DNA of 64,000 bases, taken from NCBI RefSeq assembly GCF_000801105.2, contig NC_079514.1, positions 9,610,001 to 9,674,000 on the forward strand, in the 5' to 3' direction. This document shows positions 35,812 through 50,556 of the stretch, one piece after another. A program made the translations under genes and the position numbers. This DNA comes from Raphanus sativus (Eukaryota > Streptophyta > Magnoliopsida > Brassicales > Brassicaceae). The notes under the pieces were generated by a model that saw nothing but the letters and a program-made list of their open reading frames with translations, did not search any database and was not told the origin of the DNA. How positions within the stretch are numbered: position 1 is the first letter of the stretch; every line of letters begins with the position of its first letter.

Positions 35812-37551
35812 ACCAACAATTGTCATAGCTATGGTGTCAAGAACCATTATATTGCACGACTCACTGTCATCTCTAACAGACAAATGTATCTTGAACCTGT
35901 CCAATTAACACAACCCAAGTTAACCCAAGTTCAAATATGATCGTTTTATAATAGAAATTCAGATAAAAAATGCTTACTTGGATGCGATGTCTAAACAGGT
36001 TCCACGACAAATGTCACAATAAAACTGTGGTTTAACAGATTTATTTATCCTACCAGAAGAATTCCTACCAATCTTAGTCAAACGACGGTTGTGTCTATTA
36101 CATCCAAAATAGAACCACCCCAATCCGTGTCAATGGATTCAATAGAACAGATGATCTTGCAAGACTCAGCCTATATAAGGTATAAAATAAAAAGTTAAAA
36201 CTATTATAGGAAGAGGTGTTTTCATGAGTATTAGTTTGTATCATTACCTCAACACTCCGCAAAATTTCAGATATACATCTTATCTGAACATCATTCCAAT
36301 CATCTTTCACCTTTGTCATTATCTTTTTCTCATCACTCTGATCACAGAGAGCTAGAGGAAGAGGATTATTCATCATCCTGCGCAAGGAAAATAGTAAATA
36401 TTAGTACTTAAATTATGATAGATTAAAATGCAGAATAACATAACAATGCCATTAATCACACTTACTTCTCCTTGAAATCAATAGCTTCCTCCATTGTTGG
36501 ATTGAGAACCACAATGGTAGCATCAAATGCGTTGGTGATTTTTACTTCTCCTGTGTTTTAGATACAAAATATATGTGACATTTTTAAGTTAAAGTAAATC
36601 GCATGTATAACTCTGTAAATAAGGAAAAAAAATAGTCCAGACATGTGTATGATATAAACAGAATATTGAGTGTATACCTCTGTAGTTGCCGATTTTTGCA
36701 AACCTTATCAAGCATATTTCAATCTCACCAGCATCTGATTCAATATGTTTTTCAAACTGCTCAGCATATTTTCCCCATAAGCAGCATGCAATTTCATTTC
36801 CACTGATAGAACATTCAGAGATAAAGAAAAAAACTTAGGAAACATACTAATAAAATAAATATTAACAAAATTATTTTAATTACCTTATATCACGCATGAA
36901 AAAGTTAACTCTCTTGGGGTCAATCCTTTTAGCTTGAACATTGGCAACTGCTCCAAGATCAGTAACTTGTCCCATGATATCTGTTTAAATTACAAATCAG
37001 AAAAACTAAAATGGTTAACCACTTTATAGATGATAAAATAAGAATTGTTTTGTATACATACCAATAAGAAAATTGGGTTTACACTTTCCATTACAAATCT
37101 CCTCGTAGCTAGCAAGATCAAGGAAGTGACTATCATTCTGAAATTCAGAAGGGGTTATCACTGTATCTCCAAGGATTGTCATCTTGTACTGCTGCTTTGT
37201 AGGTCGATATTGACCTCCAGCCTGTCCTATTTTAAAGGTGTCAGTGACCTTCCACTCACCAAGAGGTAGATAACGTTGAACTCGATTCATCTGTGATTTT
37301 TGCATGATGCTTGGATTTTATCACCCTGAAAAAATAGAATATGATCGATTATTAGTCTACAATCGAGATAGCTACATATACAGAGTAATATGACACTATC
37401 TTACGTTTTGGTCTACCAGGACGCACTCAAGCGTATCTCCTCCGTAGCTGAAGCTTTGTTTCCAAGCATGAAGCAGTTTGACAGTGAGTCGCCATTCATC
37501 TTTGTAATGTTTGAGATCCTTAATAAGACTCATTTTTTTAACGTTTGACAT
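35812..37551 (-). pseudogene. RPA1-like (replication protein A 70-kDa-type) gene fragment, frameshifted and truncated
   Basis: The minus strand begins MSNVKKMSLIKDLKHYKDEW (exon 37405-37551), followed by a second exon (37062-37325) and further exons near 36887-36980, 36680-36810, 36470-36555, 36250-36380, 35998-36165 and 35812-35895. Recognisable RPA/OB-fold blocks include QRYLPLGEWKVTDTFKIGQA and the CxxC zinc-ribbon-like FYCDICRGTC. In exon 2 the first 11 codons (GDKIQASCKNH) and the rest (NRVQRYLP) are in different frames, with a stop between them near 37290. Similarity stops abruptly after FKIHLSVRDD...TIVG at about 35812, so the C-terminus is missing. Brassicaceae carry many such copies, often inside Helitrons. 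Confidence 0.8.
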
Positions 37552-37691
37552 GTTTGCTTTGAGAGAGCTTGATGGGAAATCTCTTATTGTTTCTCGGTAT
37601 ATATAGATGAGTAAAGAAATCTAGGTTAAGATGTAGCAGTTGCTATGGAAGATATCAAATCTATATAATATCTTTTCTGTTTTTAAGAGAA

Positions 37692-38750
37692 CTAGATCTT
37701 GACCCGTGCGACTGCACGGGTATTAATTTTCATTTTAGTTTTTATTTATTTATACTAAATAGTATATTTATAATATTTAATCGTTTTATATTGATTAAGT
37801 TAGGGATAAGTATTTGGGTATCCACTCGAATTCAGTTAAAATTTATTCGGGTTTGAGATTTTCGAGTTTAAAAATTCTACCTCTATTCGGGTATTTATAA
37901 ACTTTGGTTCTGGTTTGATTTAGATCTTTGCGGATTTGATAACCCGTTTAAATTATTTTTAAACTTTTGAAATTTATATATCTTTAAATATACTTAAATC
38001 TAAAAAACTAACATGTAAATTTGAGTAATGTAAGCTAAAGTACCTAAATTAAAAATTAAAATAAATTTAACTTGAATATTGGATGAAGAATAAATAAATA
38101 TATATATTATATATATTTATATATATATTTTAAGTATTTTTGGTGTTTTGATTATTGTTTATCTACTTTAGATGTTTACTTTTGACTATTTTTTATATTT
38201 TAAATCAACTTAAAATAGTTGGATATTAACTCGAAAATAGCTAACATATTGAAGTATATAAATATGATTTAAATACATTCGGATATCCATAATATTTCGT
38301 TCGAATAAGATTTAGTTATGGTTCTCTAGATACCAAAATGGTAAATCCGTTTGGATATTATCTAGTTTCGGTTTAAATTTCGTAATACTTTTTCGTTCAG
38401 ATTTGTTCAATGAAGAGTTGATATTATAATTTCCATGAATTGTTTGTCCAATAAAAATGTATTTTTTTGAATTTGACATTGTTTTAATTGAGAAGTTAAT
38501 GAAATATATTTAATTCAAATTTAATTTTAGAAAACACATTAATGTAAGTGGAAAAGACAAATCATTAAAATAGGAAATATAATTTAATTGTGTATTTAAT
38601 TCAAATTTAATTTTGGAAAACACATTAATTAAAGTGGAAAAGACAACATTAAAATAGGAAACATTATTTAATGTCAGTGGCATGGAAGTGTAAATAACAC
38701 TGAAAACTAAGGGGTATTTTATATGTGTACTTCTCTTTTAATAATATAGA
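37692..38750 (-). mobile_element. Helitron, non-autonomous (ATREP-like)
   Basis: Minus-strand 5' end TCTATATTATTAAAAGAGAA at 38750 downwards, identical in style to Arabidopsis ATREP starts. The 3' end has stem CCCGTGC/GCACGGG and terminal CTAG at 37692-37695, followed by T. Total 1,059 bp. The base preceding TC is G rather than the usual A. Inside, a ~60-base segment (aattcaaatttaattttrgaaaacacatt...) is directly repeated near 38514 and 38602. No coding capacity. Confidence 0.85.
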
Positions 38751-39586
38751 CTACGTTTACCGTTTTTGAGCATGACCCATTACCGTCTAAGTATTAGCCT
38801 CAGACCCTGTCGATTTTGAGTTTCGGGATTAGCATAATTGCGAATCAGAATAAAATGCACAATAGTAATCCCAATCACGTGCTTTAACGTTGGTATCATG
38901 TGTCTATCACGGTTCGCTTCATGTGCAAGAATATAAAAAAAGTGAGAGAAAATAAAGAAATTATTCAGATCTCGCAGCCTTTTAGTCTTCGCACCTGAGC
39001 CAGTCTGGATCCATCTGTACAACACCCGCCATGTATTTTATTCTTGTGCTATGGTCAGTGAAGATAATGCAGAAAATGAAGAAATACACGCTGTATTAGA
39101 ACTTATCCTCCATGAGTCTTAAGTTAGAAAAAGGAACGAATGCTAATAACAGATGTGAATTTTATCATAGATCAAACTTCATTTTTCAACAGTATTTGTA
39201 AAATCAAACTTGATTTTACCTCAATAAATTATGTTTGTGGATTTACCTACAAAAATAGTGTTTCTTCTATTTTCGAGGTGTTATTTTTGCAGAAGAATTA
39301 ACTTATTGTCCACATAATGACAGAAAAATATACAGAATTTCATGCTCTGTAAACAAAATATCCACAATTATTTGCTCAGTGGGTTAGCAATATTTATTTG
39401 TATATGCCAACTTGAAGATAGTGTTTAAATATTTATGTCATGGGCCAACGAACCTAACAGCCGTTACTTACCTCCGTTACTCGTGGCGCCAATAAAGAAG
39501 ACGAATACCAACGTTACCGGTTTGAATTCATCGTGGACCGTGCGACTTTGGTTTTTGCATGTTTTTGTGTCTGGTTAGAATAAAAT
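38751..39586. other. Intergenic
   Basis: No gene or bounded repeat seen in about 830 bases. Short reading frames (for example 38780-39025 on the minus strand) show no recognisable similarity. Confidence 0.4.
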
Positions 39587-39601
39587 TTTATGCATATCAA
39601 G

Positions 39602-40445
39602 TTTATTCAAATCGTTTGGTTTCATAAGGAGATATTTCTCTCTCTTCTGAATAACTCTCTGTCTTCTCTCTAATTTACGACCGACGAGATTCAACCTCTC
39701 CGGCCGGCGGTTTTGGCTCTTTCAGCCACCGTCGGTCCGGCTAAGTATATTAGGATTTGCTCTGTTTTTTTTATTTCTCGTTTCTGTATAAGTGAAGTTC
39801 GGCCCGACATGGTTTATTCTCCAAATTGCATGTCCGGTTATCAACTCCAGTATCGCACCAATCGATTGGTGGATGACTGGCCTCTGACTCTGGGGCCGTG
39901 CCGGTTCTTATTCGGTGGTCGCCGGCTAACTTGGTTTCCTTCGAAAGATTTCGAGCAGTGTGTTAGTTTCGTTCTCGTGTTTGGTGGTCTGAGGTTGGAT
40001 GAGAGCTCGGTTTCTAACCGATTGCCTTTCTCCAAAGCCTAGACGGAGGTGTTGAAGCTGCTGAAGACTTTACCCCCAATACAGTCGTTGGTGGTGTTTT
40101 TGGTGGTCGTGGTCAAGTCCCGGTGAATCCGGTGGTCAGGTTTCGTGATGATTTGTTGAAGACACGCTCGTCTTTCCGGTGATTCCGTGTTTCCGGTGCG
40201 CCGGAGGAGTAACAAGGTTCGATTCCGGCGATTTCCAGTCGGTGGTGGTGATGTTGGTCTCTGTCCATGCGTCTTTTTTCGTTCTAGAATGTAACACGTG
40301 GAAAGAAAAGCGGTGGTTTTTTTTCCCTCGTTTGGGCTTGTAATTTTGGCCTGGTGGGCCTTTGTGTTTGCTTTGTGTATTTTGGTTTGGGCCTTATGGC
40401 CTTGTTAATAATATAACATATGATGGCAAAAAAAAAAAAAAAAAA
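39602..40445 (+). mobile_element. Poly(A)-tailed non-coding retroposon (Sadhu-like candidate)
   Basis: 844 bp ending in an 18-A tail (40428-40445) and flanked by a 15-bp duplication tttatgcatatcaag (39587-39601 and 40446-40460), so it was inserted by target-primed reverse transcription. It is GC-richer than its surroundings. It contains a 109-codon reading frame (39713-40042) with no recognisable domain and no reverse transcriptase. Length, poly(A) tail and lack of coding match the Sadhu retroposons of Brassicaceae, but that family assignment is from memory. A 5'-truncated LINE tail or processed transcript are alternatives. Confidence 0.8.
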
Positions 40446-40460
40446 TTTATGCATATCAAG

Positions 40461-40759
40461 AAAAGGTAAAATAGTCACCAAAATCGAAGTAAATAAACAC
40501 TAATGAATGTTAAGAGATTCGAATTAAAAAAAAATTAAAGTAAGTTAGTGTGCAAGTTCAATCATCGGTTTGTTTCGGCCTGGTATGGTTTATATAAACC
40601 GATTCAGTTAGAACCGGCGAGTTTCCTATTCTCCGTTATCTCCGCACTATAAAAACCAACCGCTTCGTCTTCTTCATTTCCTCCTCAAGTAGTAACCGTT
40701 CAGAATCTCTGCTCTCTCTCTCTAGATTTCAAGTTTGCGTTCTAAGCTACTTATCGAAG
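40461..40759 (+). promoter_or_regulatory. TUB8 proximal promoter and leader
   Basis: TATA box tataaaaa at 40648-40655, about 105 bases before the ATG, followed by a CT-rich leader (CTCTCTCTCTCT near 40711). The upstream retroposon ends about 200 bases before the TATA box. Confidence 0.75.
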
Positions 40760-43863
<3,104 letters not shown>

Positions 43864-45160
43864 CGGTAAAAAGAAGAAAAGACCTCCTCGTATAGCTCTT
43901 GTCGTGTGTGTGAGTTTTTATTTTAACTAGTGTCTTTTTATCTCTCATGTTGATTGGCTTGGCTTTTCTTTTTATTCGGTTTTGGTTTTCTTGTATTGAC
44001 ATTTGGATATGTGTGTTTAGAGCTTAGGAAAATATGTGTTTATATAAGTCTTTTCGAGTGATTGGATTTGATGTATTGTTTTTTAGTTTTCCCCCTAAAC
44101 GTTTTGTGGTAATATGATTTTTCTCGTGATTCCCTCTGTGTTCAAGACCGTGTTTTTATCCAATTATTATCGCATTTTCAACTTAAAATGGGATGCAGCT
44201 CCGGTTAAGGAGGAGCCTTGTTAGTTGGTATGGTCTCTGCTATGTTATGTAAGGTCTCTTGGGTTATGAGATCATGTTCTTTCTTCAAGATTATATTAGT
44301 GAATGGTTGGTGTAGATGTTGAAACGTTACAAAGCTAAAAACTAGCTTCAATTTCGACCATTTAGAGCATGATTAATATGAATTTTATTTAAGAGCCGGT
44401 TTTTAGTTTTTTTAATTAAAAGTTAACGGTTTTTTATATTCCGCTAAGAACCCATCTTAAGAACTCCACTAATCATGTTCTTAGTGTTCTTTTTGTTCAT
44501 TCAAAGGGCACATGGGTGCTTGTTAATTTGGGTGAAATGACTAGTTAAAACTTTCCATAATTTCTTAAGTTCTCCTTGTATCAGTCTGACACCAATTAGC
44601 AAAGCAATCGAATTTAAAGTGAGAACTATGTATTTGAAATTTACTAAAGACATGATATTTTTATTCTCAACTTATAGTTTAAAAGTTTGCTAACTGGAAT
44701 AGCTGCAATGTTGGCAAACTAGCACATAATTCTTTTAGTCACATTTGGATTATATTTGACCACTGCAATCCCAATAATTCTCAACTTCTACTATCACGAT
44801 ATAAGATCATTTTGAAATACTTGGCTTCCTGTACCTGATCAGAAAGACATAAACCAAAATATATAAAAGAGAGAAGAGTTGTCTTTTTCGTTCCAGATTG
44901 ATTGCTACATAATCAAATCATTAAAAACCAAAAGAAGCTGAATGTTCGTGTTAAACATAAAAGATAAAAGTAAAAAAAGCCAGGGAAAAAGGAGACAATT
45001 GTGTACCGAGAGATTTACGATCTGGAACATTGGGAGCCTTGAATAACAAAAGAAAAAAAAAAAATATAATTACACAATCCAAATTAGGATTAATTGAATC
45101 CTTACAGTATAATTAATTGCTATAGAAAACAGTAATGCCTATAATTAACTGTAAAAATAA
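43864..45160. other. Convergent 3' region of TUB8 and pectin acetylesterase
   Basis: TUB8 3' UTR (to about 44150), then AT-rich intergenic DNA with one small MITE (separate entry). No gene seen. Confidence 0.5.
44365..44480. mobile_element. Small Tourist-like MITE
   Basis: 116 bp with inverted ends GAGCATGATTA and, from the right, GAACATGATTA, flanked by TTA on both sides (44362-44364 and 44481-44483). This is the 3-bp duplication typical of PIF/Harbinger MITEs. Confidence 0.75.
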
Positions 45161-48100
45161 TTAAATGTCAAGATTTACCAAAGAATCTGTAGTAGACGCT
45201 GGAATGAGATTATGGCATGTTTTATCACACGGATATGGACAATCTATTTCTTTCACGTCCTCTCCTCTCCCGAAATACCAATCTCCGACCGTCTTAGCAA
45301 TTGTCTGAAACCAAAACCGGACGCGGTTTAAAGCTATTGTAAACCGGAATAAAAAACAAAGAACAAAGTTCTCGGTTAAGTATATACCATATTGTGGATC
45401 CTCGGTGAAGTGGGAGAGAGCCAAGTTTCCTGTAAAGCACTCTGACAATGATCGAAGCATGAGTTTATAAACATTCCTCCTCTCGTAGAATTTCTGAAGA
45501 AATTCATTAATGCTCCCAACATGTCTGTCCTAAACCCTGCAAAAGAAAAGGTTTTGGTTTAGCTCTTATTTTTACAGGTTATCTTATTTAAACGAGCCAG
45601 TTGGAATTGAACCTTGAAGTGCATCGAGCTGGTGTGGATTACATGCTGTCACATTAACCTTGCAACGGTTCCAACGTCCGGTGGGGTCAGCAGAAGGTGG
45701 TACCAACCCATGATGGAACTGTTAAACAAGTGTAACATAATAATAAACCGGCTTAGCAATCAAACCAACAAAAACTAAACCGGGTTAGACAAGTGTAATA
45801 CGGTTCACAAATAAAATAACTATGGCTAACTAAGAATAGAGAAAAAAGAAACCTGGAATACATCGTAGGCTGAGTTTAAGATGAACATTGGCGTTTTAAT
45901 AAATCGCAATGCATATTGCGGGAAAAAGCACTGCAAAATTCAAATTTTGTAACTTAACTTAGAGATTTGTAAATTTAACTTCATAACTCATAAGAAGAGT
46001 TGATATATAATTAAGATTTTAGATTGTACCAGAGATGGTTCGGGATAGAACGCACGTGTGCAATTTGGATCGAGGTTCTTTTGGACACCCTGAAAAATTT
46101 GTTCCAAGAATGCAAGAAAATCAGAAAACTATGGGGAGAAAAATAAAAACTTGATGGCATAGTTGGATCTCTAGTATATACCTGTAGTGACACAAGCTGA
46201 TTGTAGAAATGTCTCATTGTCCGGTTTGATGCTACATCGATTCTATTAAACCAATATAGACCATATATGTTGGCAAACCAACCGTGTGAAGTAGAGATCA
46301 AAACATATTTGAGCAAGAAAACTTACGCGTCAAGAAAGAATCCAGCGTCGCTCATGCACTTAACGTCTGCGGTTTTTGGTAGATAGCTCGTGAAGTTGTC
46401 ACAATGCAAAAAAGCAGACAAGCCACCTGCTGAACAGCCAGTCAGAAGCGCCTGCACCATCAGTTGACCGGTTTAGTACCAATAGATTAATAATACAGTC
46501 TACCGAACCAAACCGGAACCATTTTTTCTACCTTATCGGCTTTTGCTAAACCTTTGGGTAGAAGGTCAAGAATGATGGCATTCCATATACGTTGTCCTCT
46601 GAAATAAAGCATTGACGTCTGTCAATCATTCAATTGGTAAACTATCAGTAAATAAACACTCATAAACCAGATCGTTTGGTTTTGACCCAAAAAAGAAGCA
46701 GATCGTTTGGTACATTTAACCGGTTATTAAAAGCAGTTAGATAAAACAAGATTTGCTTAGACCGATAAGCGAGTTATTTCTTTATTCTTACCCCGTTGCC
46801 AACTTGTGTATCTCCCGCAAACGAAGCTCCATCGCAATACCTCAGCCTAACTTTGTTCCAGTTATAGAAATCTGATTTTTATAAAAATTATGTGTTAAAA
46901 AACAATGTGTAGTCCAACCAGTGTGCAGCTATACTACTAATACAAAAATATAAGCGAATGATAATAATGTGTGTTCGGTATGTGTTAGTGCATGTGAATG
47001 ATGTTCCAATAAAGCAACAGCGAATTTTGACTCGAGACATAAACGAACTGGACTTCACATGTCTATATGTGAAGTTGGCAGTTTTACCCTCTTTGAGGTA
47101 GATTTAACCCGAGAAAGGTAGGATAAGTATGTAATTGGACACATAGGTCGACGAGGTTTTGATCGACTTGTGCTCGTAAGGAAGGCAGGGGACAAAGACA
47201 AAAGCACATAAGGTGTACAAAGCCATAACTTAATTAATAGAAAAGAAAAAGCCAAAACTATTGTTTCTATGTGTATATTTTATAAAAAAAGCTGAATTTA
47301 AACAGAAACATTTGAACCGTCACGTGAAAGAGAGACCTAAACCACAAACAGCAAACATGTTCACGTAATAGATTATTTAAATGATTAACGTGTCATTTAT
47401 ATTAATAATATAATTTGTTATCAAGAAATGAAATTAAGAAGTGACCTGGATTTAAAGAAGCGTTGTTGCTCAAGATTCCAGTGAAGACGGCTGTTTTGGT
47501 CATAAAACGTGTCGAGCCTCGATGGGTCTTTGATCTATCCCTGCATGATGCTACATCATTGCACCATCCTCCTCCCTATCACCAGTTCACCAGCTTTTCT
47601 ATTAATATATAACGCTTGCAAAAAGAAGAAGAAGTGCGTGCAAAATGAAAATCCAATAAATTTGGGTATTTTTCTACAATTGTTGTAATTACTTGCAGAC
47701 AAATGAATTGTCGATTGAATGATATAAATGCTAATAAAACAAATAAATAAATGTTGTCCCTCTCATAATTCTGTTTCGGAAAAAGAAAAGAACCATTGGA
47801 AAGAAGTAGAGAATGTTATAAATGCGCGTCATAAAGTGAAAGGCGTGAGACATGATCCAACTAGCCCCAGACACTATGATGCTCAAAAGTTCTAAGACGG
47901 CGGCGTAATAGTTTTTTTTTGTTCATGAATATGTCTCTGCTCTCTTCACCGGTTCTTTACAAGTATGTAGATGTGGTAGTAGAAATCAATTACTAGCATA
48001 TATCGACGTATTGTAGCCACTTGGTTACATTCTAATCTCCTGATTGGGGTTGATAGATAGTTTGCACTATAGCCCAAATTTGTGATGAACAGCTGTTATT

Positions 48101-49076
48101 GCTAAATCGTTACTATTAAGATTTACTTAAGAATTGGTAATGTTTTATCGATAGTTGACTAATATTAACAAAAACTCTGCAAAAGTTTATTCCAGATGCT
48201 AGCTAGCTGGATTCAATTATTTTGCCTACTCATGGGGTTGGTTACAACATCAGCACTTTAGGTAGTGAAACTAAATCAAGCAATGATCAATAAAGGAAAA
48301 TACAATTTCAATGACGAAATGGATGTCTGGTAAATTTATTCGCATCTAAGATTTTGATTATATGTTTAAATACTAGTAGTATTTAATAATCACAAGCATT
48401 GTAAGAATAAAAAAAATTATTCTGTGTTTGAATATTTTTGAATTAACTAAACAAAGTAAATGATTAAATTACCTCAAACTGCAAAAGCCAATTGTCTGAT
48501 CCAGCACCGAAGCCTCTGTCCAAGTGATAAGCTGGTAAGCTACCGTCCAAGCAAACTACAAAAGAAAATATAAAAGCCAAACATATAAATCCAAAATGTA
48601 AGCAAATAAAATCTGACATAAGGAAAATCAAATTAATGACCAAAACGATAGTGACTAGGCAGCAAGTGGAGTTGTATATGTTGGATGATTTTGCGTGAGC
48701 TGCGTCATATTGTACATAGGTTTGAAGTGTGTCGAAAAAGCGGTTAAAATGTCTAGTAAACTCATCGACTAAAAATCATATATCTTTTCTTTTGGTCACG
48801 AAAAAATCGTATATCAATATTACTGATAATTATTTACTGATAATTATTTAAATGTGTTGTATAGACGACAAATGGTTCTGTTAAAGAAAAAGAAAAGACG
48901 ACAAAAGAAGACATAAGAAAGGAGGAAGACATACAAGCACCAAGAGCAGCGGCCCCTCGAACTAATGTCATGCTAACACGCCGCCCTGGGTCGCCGGAAA
49001 CAATCGGTGGAGATAGGCCCACGTAGACGAGAAGAACCGTCGCCGCCGTTAGATCGAGAAGCCGCGTAGTCTTCAT
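45161..49076 (-). CDS. PAE9: Pectin acetylesterase (CE13)
   Basis: Twelve exons in minus order, 48935-49076, 48473-48555, 47446-47575, 46792-46871, 46532-46618, 46327-46451, 46182-46242, 46030-46089, 45853-45930, 45613-45718, 45388-45536 and 45161-45304, give 414 codons. N-terminal signal peptide (hydrophobic residues ~7-25, cleavage near SGDP), so secreted to the wall. Catalytic serine in [17 protein letters not shown] (exon 6). NotUM/CE13 blocks GGGWCND and [13 protein letters not shown] upstream and FHHGLVPP downstream. It removes acetyl groups from pectin. Exon 5 must begin at 46618 ([12 protein letters not shown]); the nearer AG would lose frame. Counterpart of PAE9 (At5g23870) by synteny. 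Confidence 0.95.
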
Positions 49077-50218
49077 TGTTTCACTTTCTGACGCTTCAAT
49101 GGTGAGTGAAGGTGAAAGGCCGACGAAAACCGGGTCGTAAAAATTAGGCCTGTCTTTTTGTTATATTTATAAGGTTTGGTAATAGAGATATTACATAAAT
49201 ATATGGAAAGTTATTGGAGAAGATGAAGAAAAGGAAAGGAGAGACCAAGTGGGCAAGAGAAAGAGAGAGCTATGATTCTGATAGGCACAAAGAAACTTTA
49301 GTCATCTTGGAGAAAGATGGATTGTGATAAAACTCATATATACAAATATATATATATATATGCATTCACATTTTATCACATGGAGAGAGAAGAACATGTA
49401 TGGATTTGTGTAAAGAGAAGAGAAACATCTGACCAAAAATTAATTTATTTTACCTTTTTGGGTTATTATTACATAAGAGATCTTACTAAAGATAAAGTCC
49501 ACATTTTATTTTATTTTCATTTTAAAGAAAAACAATAAAAAATCTATTCTTACCATTGTATATGGGATGATTTTTTAAAAAAGATTTTCTTACTCTATTC
49601 AGATTTTTTTAAAAGATTTTCTTACTCTATTCAGGTTTTTCTTTAAAGATTTTCTTACTCTATTTAGCTAAAGAATCATTTGAAGTCAGCATTTCCTAAT
49701 TTTGTTTTTTCATTAGTCAACGTTTCCTAATTTTTTGTTTCACAAGTCAACATTTACATTCTTTTTCATGTAATTCCACATACTTGCGTTGAAAAAACTC
49801 TTACTTCCGGAGGAGAGATAAGTTTAGCTCAGTTGCAAAAAAGAGATAAGTTTAGCTATGCATAGACAGCAGACTACTAGACATCATACTGCGTAGATAG
49901 GGACAAACAAATTATAAATGAAAATACTTATCTTATATTTTTTTTAGAAATAATTCCAAGTATGGTGATGGGTCATGGACTCATGAAGTGGGTCACCAGC
50001 CGATGTATTAGACTCGAAAATCAACCTTGATAGGTGTCTTCTGGTTTAGGTTCACCGAAACTTTTATAATATCTCCCTAGACAAAAAATATATATTTACG
50101 AAAGATCACTGAAATTTGTTTACAAATGTTTTTTTTTTGACTGAAGGCATAAGTTTACAAATGTTAAACGGGGATATATGATATAATTTTATTTATAAAC
50201 ATTAACATTCATCGACTA
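49077..50218. other. Pectin-acetylesterase promoter side, tandem repeats
   Basis: Three ~32-base units (aaagattttcttactctatt...) at 49580-49677, then a second short repeat (agtcaacatttcc-like units) at about 49682-49760. Also an AT dinucleotide run near 49346. No gene seen. Confidence 0.6.
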
Positions 50219-50230
50219 ATCAAATTTGTC

Positions 50231-50544
50231 AGTTTTTTTTTTAACGTCTGGATCGATTATTATCGATTAATTATACTATTACAATGATGAGAATATTACA
50301 AAGACGATTATACAGCCGATAATTCTACCATCTTATGAGAATTCACGCCTGACTGCACCTCTCCGAGCCGTCCTATGAGATTCATGTTCGATGGTACGCT
50401 CTGCACCAAGCTGAAGATCTCCTGTAATCTGTTTCTCCATAAGCTGCATAATTTGGTATTTTTTGGGGTTTGAACCCCAGACTTCCGTGTGTAGAAGCAT
50501 TACATGAACCCTTAGTCAAACCATTGGACCAAGGGGGCTTCCAC
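50231..50544 (-). mobile_element. tRNA-derived SINE
   Basis: 314 bp on the minus strand. The head contains A-box-like tggtccaatgg and B-box ggttcaaaccc about 60 bases apart, the internal Pol III promoter of tRNA-type SINEs. A non-tRNA body and a short A tail (10 A, at about 50233-50242 as T) follow. A perfect 12-bp duplication atcaaatttgtc flanks it (50219-50230 and 50545-50556). The apparent minus-strand ORF at 50382-50570 is incidental. Confidence 0.85.
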
Positions 50545-50556
50545 ATCAAATTTGTC

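Noticed and set aside
39713..40042. 109-codon frame within the retroposon as a gene
   Set aside because: No recognisable domain, and it lies wholly inside a TSD-bounded poly(A) element.
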